From: JAAYCI01 sp964367945
GTDB lineage: Bacteria; Bacillota; Clostridia; Oscillospirales; Ruminococcaceae
Reading direction: 5' to 3'
Length of the DNA stretch: 10,102 nucleotides
Assembly: GCA_964367945.1 (NCBI GenBank)
Contig: CAYIZZ010000087.1
Span: 1-10,102 of the forward strand
The notes under the pieces are model-generated. The model saw nothing but the letters and a program-made list of their open reading frames with translations. It searched no databases and was not told where the DNA came from. Position numbers and translations under genes: made by a program. Below are positions 5,711 through 10,102 of the stretch, piece after piece (positions within the stretch are counted from its first letter, which is position 1; every line of letters begins with the position of its first letter).

Positions 5711-5744
5711 GCTTTGCAAAATGGTTATACCCAAAAAGCAAAGC
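5711..5744 (+). repeat. Symmetric inverted repeat before the carB ribosome binding site
   Basis: GCTTTGC (5711-5717) and GCAAAGC (5738-5744) form a perfect seven-pair stem. Inside it, AAAA faces AAAA as a symmetric internal loop, and TGG/CCA (5722-5724 with 5731-5733) closes a six-base loop. No T-run follows, so it is not a terminator. It ends four bases before AGGAGG (5749-5754) and could affect carB translation or mRNA processing in the carA-carB gap. Confidence 0.5.
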
Positions 5745-5760
5745 GTTTAGGAGGAAGTAT

Positions 5761-8700
5761 ATGCCAAAACGTACAGACATTGAAACTATATTGGTCATAG
5801 GCTCAGGGCCGATTGTTATAGGTCAAGCGGCCGAGTTTGACTATTCAGGCACACAGGCGTGTATGGCTTTAAAGGAAGCAGGATATAAAGTGGTGCTGGT
5901 GAATCCAAACCCCGCCACCATTATGACAGATACAGACATTGCCGACAGGGTGTATATGGAGCCTATTACGTTAGAGTTTGTGGCACGCATTATTCGCAGG
6001 GAGCGTCCGCATGCGATATTGCCTACATTAGGCGGACAAACCGGCCTAAACATGGCGATGCAACTGGCGGAAAAAGGTGTGTTGAAAGAATGTAATTGCG
6101 AGATATTAGGCACAGGATTTGACTCGATAAGCCAGGCGGAAGACAGGGAGCTATTTAAAGTGTTGTGCCAACGCATAGGCCAGCCTGCCCTACCCAGTTT
6201 TATAGCACATTCTATTGATGAGGCAATTGAGCATGCACACACCATAGGATATCCGGTGGTATTGCGACCGGCGTTTACTTTAGGCGGCACAGGCGGTGGC
6301 TTTGCCGAAAACGATGAAGAGATGATGGTGGTAGCTGAAAGTGCACTGCGTTATTCTCCGGTGTCGCAAGTACTGGTAGAGAAATCCATCAAAGGATATA
6401 AAGAGATAGAATATGAAGTGATGCGAGATGCAAACGACACAGCCATCACTGTTTGTAACATGGAGAACTTTGATCCTGTGGGTATACACACAGGTGACTC
6501 TATTGTGGTGTGCCCGTCACAAACACTTACAAACAGAGAATATCAAATGCTTCGTGATGCGTCGCTTGCGCTTATACGTGCGCTTGGGATTCAAGGCGGT
6601 TGCAACGTGCAGTTTGCGCTGGACCCGTATTCGTTTGATTATTATGTAATAGAGGTAAACCCAAGGGTATCTCGTTCTTCAGCTCTTGCCAGTAAAGCCA
6701 GCGGATACCCTATTGCCAGGGTGAGCGCACTTATTGCGGTGGGATATCATCTTGATGAAATAGAGCTGGCAAATACTCCTGCAAGTTTCGAGCCTGCGCT
6801 TGACTATGTAGTCACAAAGATAGCAAGGTTCCCATTCGACAAGTTTGAAAAAGCATCGAAAGAACTAAGCACTCAGATGAAAGCCACCGGTGAGGTAATG
6901 GCGGTGGGTCGCACATTTGAAGAAAGTTTGCTAAAGGCGGTGCGTTCGCTGGAAGTAGGGCTTACCCACATCCGTATGCCAAAATTTGACGAAATGTCGA
7001 GTGCAAAGCTGTGGGGATATGTGCAAAATCCTACCGATGAGCGAGTGTATGCAATTGCCGAGCTTTTGCGCCGTGGGATAGACCCAATGCGCATTGCCGA
7101 CGAAAGTGCCATTGACGCATTTTTCATCGGAAAACTTCACGGCATAGTGCGCCTTGAAGATTTATTAAGCGATCATCCAAACGATGTGGATATATTATAT
7201 ATCGCAAAACGCAGTGGTTTTGCAGATGCTACCATAGCCGCTTTGTGGGACACAGACGAATTATCGGTACGCAATCTAAGAATAAAAGAACATATTGTGC
7301 CGGTGTACAAAATGATAGATACTTGTGCATCGGAATTTGAAAGTTATGTGCCATATTTTTACTCCACATACGAAGACGAAAACGAAAGCATTGTAACAGA
7401 CAATAAAAAAATTATAGTGCTGGGCTCAGGCCCAATTCGTATCGGCCAAGGTGTAGAGTTTGACTATTCCACCGTACATGCTATTTGGGCCATACGCAAA
7501 GCGGGATACGAGGCTATTGTAATAAACTCAAACCCTGAAACGGTATCCACCGACTATACCATAAGCGACAAGTTATATTTTGAGCCGCTTACAGTGGAAG
7601 ATGTCATGGGTATAATAGACCTTGAAAAACCAAACGGTGTTATAGTCACACTGGGTGGCCAAACAGCCATAAATTTATCTGCAAAACTAAATGCGCTGGG
7701 CGTGCCCATCATTGGCACAGGTAATGATGCTATTGAACGTGCCGAAAACCGTGACAGCTTTGAAAAACTGATGGGTGAGCTGGGCATTCCGCAACCTAAC
7801 GGCAAGGCTGTAACAACCATGGACGCCGGTGTAGCGGTAGCGTCTGACATTGGATATCCGGTGCTGGTACGCCCAAGCTTTGTGTTGGGCGGTCGTGCCA
7901 TGCAGATAGTCTCAGACGAAAAAGGACTGAGACACTACCTCACAGAGGCGGCAATTGCCAGTGAAGATGCGCCGGTTTTGGTGGATAAATATGTAGAGGG
8001 CAAAGAGCTGGAAGTAGACGCCGTGTGTGACGGCACAGATGTATACATTCCCGGCATCATGGAACACGTGGAAAGAACCGGCGTACACAGTGGTGACTCT
8101 ATCAGCGTTTATCCACCTTTCTCGGTAAGCGAAAAAGTGAAAAACACTATTGTAGAATACACGGTAAAACTGGGCATTGGCATTGGCATAAAAGGCCCGT
8201 TTAATATTCAGTTTATTGCCGATGATAATGACGATGTGTTTGTAATAGAAGTAAATCCACGCTCGTCACGTACCGTGCCGTTTTTGTCAAAAGCTACTGG
8301 GATAGACCTTGCCGGGATTGCAGCACGTGTGGCATTGGGCGAAAGCCTGAAAAGCCAGGGATTTGCCACCGGTCTTGCACCTGCAAAGCCCAGCTGGTAC
8401 GTAAAGAGCCCGGTGTTCAGCTTTGAAAAACTACGTGGTGCAGACACATATCTTTCACCTGAAATGAAAAGTACGGGCGAAGCCATAGGCTATGATAAAA
8501 CACTGAACCGCGCCATGTACAAATCCCTGAAAGCAGCCGGCCAAAAAGTGGCAAATTATGGTACAGTACTGGTAACGATAGCCGATGGAGATAAACAGCG
8601 TGCATTGCCGCTGTTGCAGCGTTTTTACGACCTTGGTTTTAATATCGAAGCCACTGAAGGCACAGCCATGTTCTTGCGTGATAAAGGTATCAAAACAAGG

Positions 8701-8946
8701 ATATTGCAAAAAATCAGCGAAGGCAGCGATGACATCATTCAAAGCCTGCGCACACGAAATGTGGCGTATGTGATAAACACCCAAACACCGGGCAGTGAAA
8801 ACAACCGTAAGGATGGATTCATGATTCGTCGCAGCGCGGTGGAAAACAGTGTCACTATTTTCACCAGCCTTGATACTGTTAGTGTGTTGTTAGACGTGCT
8901 GGAAGATATCACAATGGGCATACACACCATAGACGGCGTAGACTAA
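5761..8946 (+). CDS. carB: Carbamoyl phosphate synthase large subunit
   Basis: CarB (PyrAB, 1061 residues) makes carbamoyl phosphate from bicarbonate, ammonia from CarA, and two ATP. The internal duplication is plain: G-S-G-P-I-V-I-G-Q starts at residue 14 and G-S-G-P-I-R-I-G-Q at 555, each followed by E-F-D-Y-S. Each half has its ATP-grasp signature (Y-P-V-V-L-R-P-A from residue 164; Y-P-V-L-V-R-P-S from 699) and its E-V-N-P-R motif. The carboxyphosphate domain spans roughly 1-400, the oligomerisation domain 400-550, the carbamoyl phosphate domain 550-930, and the MGS-like allosteric domain, where UMP normally inhibits, about 930-1061. Length is normal and I see no frameshift. The start has AGGAGG (5749-5754) six bases upstream. 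pyrK follows after 47 bases. Confidence 0.98.
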   Translation: MPKRTDIETILVIGSGPIVIGQAAEFDYSGTQACMALKEAGYKVVLVNPNPATIMTDTDIADRVYMEPITLEFVARIIRRERPHAILPTLGGQTGLNMAMQLAEKGVLKECNCEILGTGFDSISQAEDRELFKVLCQRIGQPALPSFIAHSIDEAIEHAHTIGYPVVLRPAFTLGGTGGGFAENDEEMMVVAESALRYSPVSQVLVEKSIKGYKEIEYEVMRDANDTAITVCNMENFDPVGIHTGDSIVVCPSQTLTNREYQMLRDASLALIRALGIQGGCNVQFALDPYSFDYYVIEVNPRVSRSSALASKASGYPIARVSALIAVGYHLDEIELANTPASFEPALDYVVTKIARFPFDKFEKASKELSTQMKATGEVMAVGRTFEESLLKAVRSLEVGLTHIRMPKFDEMSSAKLWGYVQNPTDERVYAIAELLRRGIDPMRIADESAIDAFFIGKLHGIVRLEDLLSDHPNDVDILYIAKRSGFADATIAALWDTDELSVRNLRIKEHIVPVYKMIDTCASEFESYVPYFYSTYEDENESIVTDNKKIIVLGSGPIRIGQGVEFDYSTVHAIWAIRKAGYEAIVINSNPETVSTDYTISDKLYFEPLTVEDVMGIIDLEKPNGVIVTLGGQTAINLSAKLNALGVPIIGTGNDAIERAENRDSFEKLMGELGIPQPNGKAVTTMDAGVAVASDIGYPVLVRPSFVLGGRAMQIVSDEKGLRHYLTEAAIASEDAPVLVDKYVEGKELEVDAVCDGTDVYIPGIMEHVERTGVHSGDSISVYPPFSVSEKVKNTIVEYTVKLGIGIGIKGPFNIQFIADDNDDVFVIEVNPRSSRTVPFLSKATGIDLAGIAARVALGESLKSQGFATGLAPAKPSWYVKSPVFSFEKLRGADTYLSPEMKSTGEAIGYDKTLNRAMYKSLKAAGQKVANYGTVLVTIADGDKQRALPLLQRFYDLGFNIEATEGTAMFLRDKGIKTRILQKISEGSDDIIQSLRTRNVAYVINTQTPGSENNRKDGFMIRRSAVENSVTIFTSLDTVSVLLDVLEDITMGIHTIDGVD

Positions 8947-8982
8947 GTGAGATATAATATCATCATAAACAACAAGAAAGTG

Positions 8983-8988
8983 AGGGGG
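8983..8988 (+). promoter_or_regulatory. Ribosome binding site for the TTG start of pyrK
   Basis: AGGGGG, one mismatch from AGGAGG, lies five bases before TTG at 8994. No ATG or GTG in the same frame is close enough to explain the conserved N-terminus, so TTG is the likely initiation codon. Confidence 0.65.
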
Positions 8989-8993
8989 AAATA

Positions 8994-9743
8994 TTGGCAG
9001 AAAACGCTATATATATAGTGGAATCAAATGCAAATATTGCAAAAGATGTTTTAAAAATGCGACTTTTGGGCCCTACTGAAAGCTTGGTGAATCCGGGACA
9101 ATTTATAAATATACAGTTGCCGGGCCTTTATTTGCGCCGCCCGATTTCAGTGGCTGACTGGGGCGATGGATGGCTTGATATTGTATATAAGGTGGTTGGC
9201 AGAGGCACTGCCAAGTTAAGCCGCTTTGCCAAAGGCACAGAACTGGACATTCTTTGTGGCTTGGGCAACGGGTTTTGCACAGACAAGGCAGAAGGAAAAT
9301 CAGTGGCTTTGATAGGCGGTGGTGTGGGCACTCCCCCGCTTTATGGCCTAGCTAAGGCGCTGATAAAGCAAGGCCACACCCCGACAGTTGTTTTAGGCTT
9401 TGCCGGTAAAGACGATGTATTTTTTGAAAAAGAGCTGACCGAGCTGGGATGCAAGGTGATGGTATCCACCGAAGACGGCAGTTGTGGTCATAAAGGTTTT
9501 TGCACCGAGGTGCTGGCTGACTGTGATTTTGATTATTACTATACCTGTGGTCCCGAGCCTATGCTGAAAGCTGTACACAAGCTATGTACAGAAAAAGGCA
9601 TAAGCGGCCAGTTAAGCTTTGAAGAGCGCATGGGTTGTGGGTTTGGTGCATGCATGGGTTGTAGCTGTCAGACACAACTGGGCACAAAACGCGTGTGTGT
9701 AGACGGCCCGGTTTTCAGTAGCGAGGAGGTGACGTTTGCATGA
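8994..9743 (+). CDS. pyrK: Dihydroorotate dehydrogenase electron transfer subunit (PyrK)
   Basis: PyrK (249 residues) is the iron-sulfur flavoprotein that carries electrons from the FMN of PyrD to NAD+ in class 1B dihydroorotate dehydrogenase. The ferredoxin-reductase-like FAD domain shows L-R-R-P-I-S at residues 47-52. The NAD-binding domain shows G-G-G-V-G-T-P-P-L at 108-116. The C-terminal [2Fe-2S] site has ligands Cys215, Cys220, Cys223 and Cys235 (C-x4-C-x2-C-x11-C), with D-G-P-V-F after it. As I recall B. subtilis and L. lactis PyrK, the last spacing there is longer (about 14), so this loop is somewhat short. The gene begins at TTG and ends in an ATGA overlap with pyrD, typical of tightly coupled subunits made in equal amounts. 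Confidence 0.96.
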   Translation: MAENAIYIVESNANIAKDVLKMRLLGPTESLVNPGQFINIQLPGLYLRRPISVADWGDGWLDIVYKVVGRGTAKLSRFAKGTELDILCGLGNGFCTDKAEGKSVALIGGGVGTPPLYGLAKALIKQGHTPTVVLGFAGKDDVFFEKELTELGCKVMVSTEDGSCGHKGFCTEVLADCDFDYYYTCGPEPMLKAVHKLCTEKGISGQLSFEERMGCGFGACMGCSCQTQLGTKRVCVDGPVFSSEEVTFA

Positions 9744-10102
9744 GTGAGCAAAAAAAGCTTATCGGAACCGAGATGGACTTGTGCGGAATACGCCTAAAAA
9801 ACCCTGTGATGACAGCCAGTGGCACATTTGGATATGGGTATGAGATGGCCGATTGGTTTGATATCAATATGCTGGGCGGAATCAGCTTGAAGGGAACCAC
9901 ATGGGAACCACGTTTTGGTAACCCTACCCCACGAATTGCCGAATGTGCTTCAGGTATGCTAAATGCTATAGGCCTGCAAAATCCCGGTGTGCAAGCTGTG
10001 ATAGATACTGAACTTGTGAAAATGAGAGAAAAGTATAATGGCGTAGCTATTGCAAACATTAGTGGGTTTTCCATAGAAGAATATGTGAAAGTGACTGAAA
10101 AA
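9740..10102 (+). CDS. pyrD: Dihydroorotate dehydrogenase catalytic subunit, class 1B (3' end outside the window)
   Basis: The first 121 codons are present; family members have about 300 residues. PyrD oxidises dihydroorotate to orotate with FMN and passes electrons to PyrK. Visible class 1 motifs are N-P-V-M-T-A-S-G-T-F-G from residue 21, G-G-I-S-L-K-G-T-T from 46 with the FMN-contacting Lys51, G-N-P-x-P-R at 60-65, and M-L-N-A-I-G-L-Q-N-P-G from 73 with Asn75 of the substrate site. The catalytic Cys region lies beyond the window. The ATG at 9740 overlaps the pyrK stop codon, and GGAGGTGA at 9725-9732 is seven bases upstream, so the start is secure. The pairing with pyrK supports the NAD-linked 1B form rather than the fumarate-linked 1A form. 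Confidence 0.95.
   Translation, partial: MSEQKKLIGTEMDLCGIRLKNPVMTASGTFGYGYEMADWFDINMLGGISLKGTTWEPRFGNPTPRIAECASGMLNAIGLQNPGVQAVIDTELVKMREKYNGVAIANISGFSIEEYVKVTEK

Noticed and set aside
8953..8958. TATAAT box between carB and pyrK, possible internal promoter
   Set aside because: There is no -35-like hexamer 15-19 bases upstream and no TGn extension. The region is AT-rich and short, so the match is weak evidence.

Overview
The window reads as ordinary chromosomal DNA of a Gram-positive anaerobe, most likely a member of the Clostridia. The base composition is moderately AT-rich. Strong Shine-Dalgarno sequences of the AGGAGG type sit before most genes, one start is TTG, and the dihydroorotate dehydrogenase is the two-subunit class 1B form (PyrK + PyrD). 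The class I PyrC fits the same picture. Every supported gene is on the + strand, and I see no mobile element, CRISPR array, tRNA or rRNA.

Region 1 (1-2208) is a tight three-gene run. It holds the 3' part of a MYG1/UPF0160 family gene (DHH-like phosphoesterase), a 93-residue GIY-YIG domain protein that starts directly after it, and a class I SAM-dependent methyltransferase of the Methyltransf_32 type that overlaps the GIY-YIG gene. All three suggest nucleic-acid or RNA metabolism, but their joint role is unknown. Region 2 (2209-2889) is a small lipoprotein gene with its own likely promoter.

Region 3 (2890-3237) is the most interesting stretch. It looks like the untranslated leader of the pyrimidine operon but contains a complete regulatory device. 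In order there is a sigma-A type promoter, a perfect Shine-Dalgarno, an unannotated 35-codon leader ORF (3052-3159), a small GC-rich hairpin, a T-rich tract, and a strong intrinsic terminator (3130-3183). The leader ORF runs through the whole 5' arm of the terminator and stops in its loop. This is the architecture of the enterobacterial pyrBI attenuator, in which coupling of the ribosome to a UTP-limited RNA polymerase prevents termination. Here it stands in a Firmicute-type operon, where PyrR-RNA attenuation would be the textbook expectation. The leader peptide also carries an Ile-Trp-Pro-Pro sequence reminiscent of ribosome-stalling peptides.

Region 4 (3238 to the window end) is the de novo pyrimidine operon pyrC-carA-carB-pyrK-pyrD. 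CarAB makes carbamoyl phosphate from glutamine, bicarbonate and ATP. PyrC closes carbamoyl aspartate to dihydroorotate. PyrD/PyrK oxidises dihydroorotate to orotate and passes electrons to NAD+. Aspartate transcarbamoylase (pyrB), pyrE and pyrF are not in the window and may lie downstream or elsewhere. pyrD is cut by the window end. A symmetric hairpin lies in the carA-carB gap just before the carB ribosome binding site.
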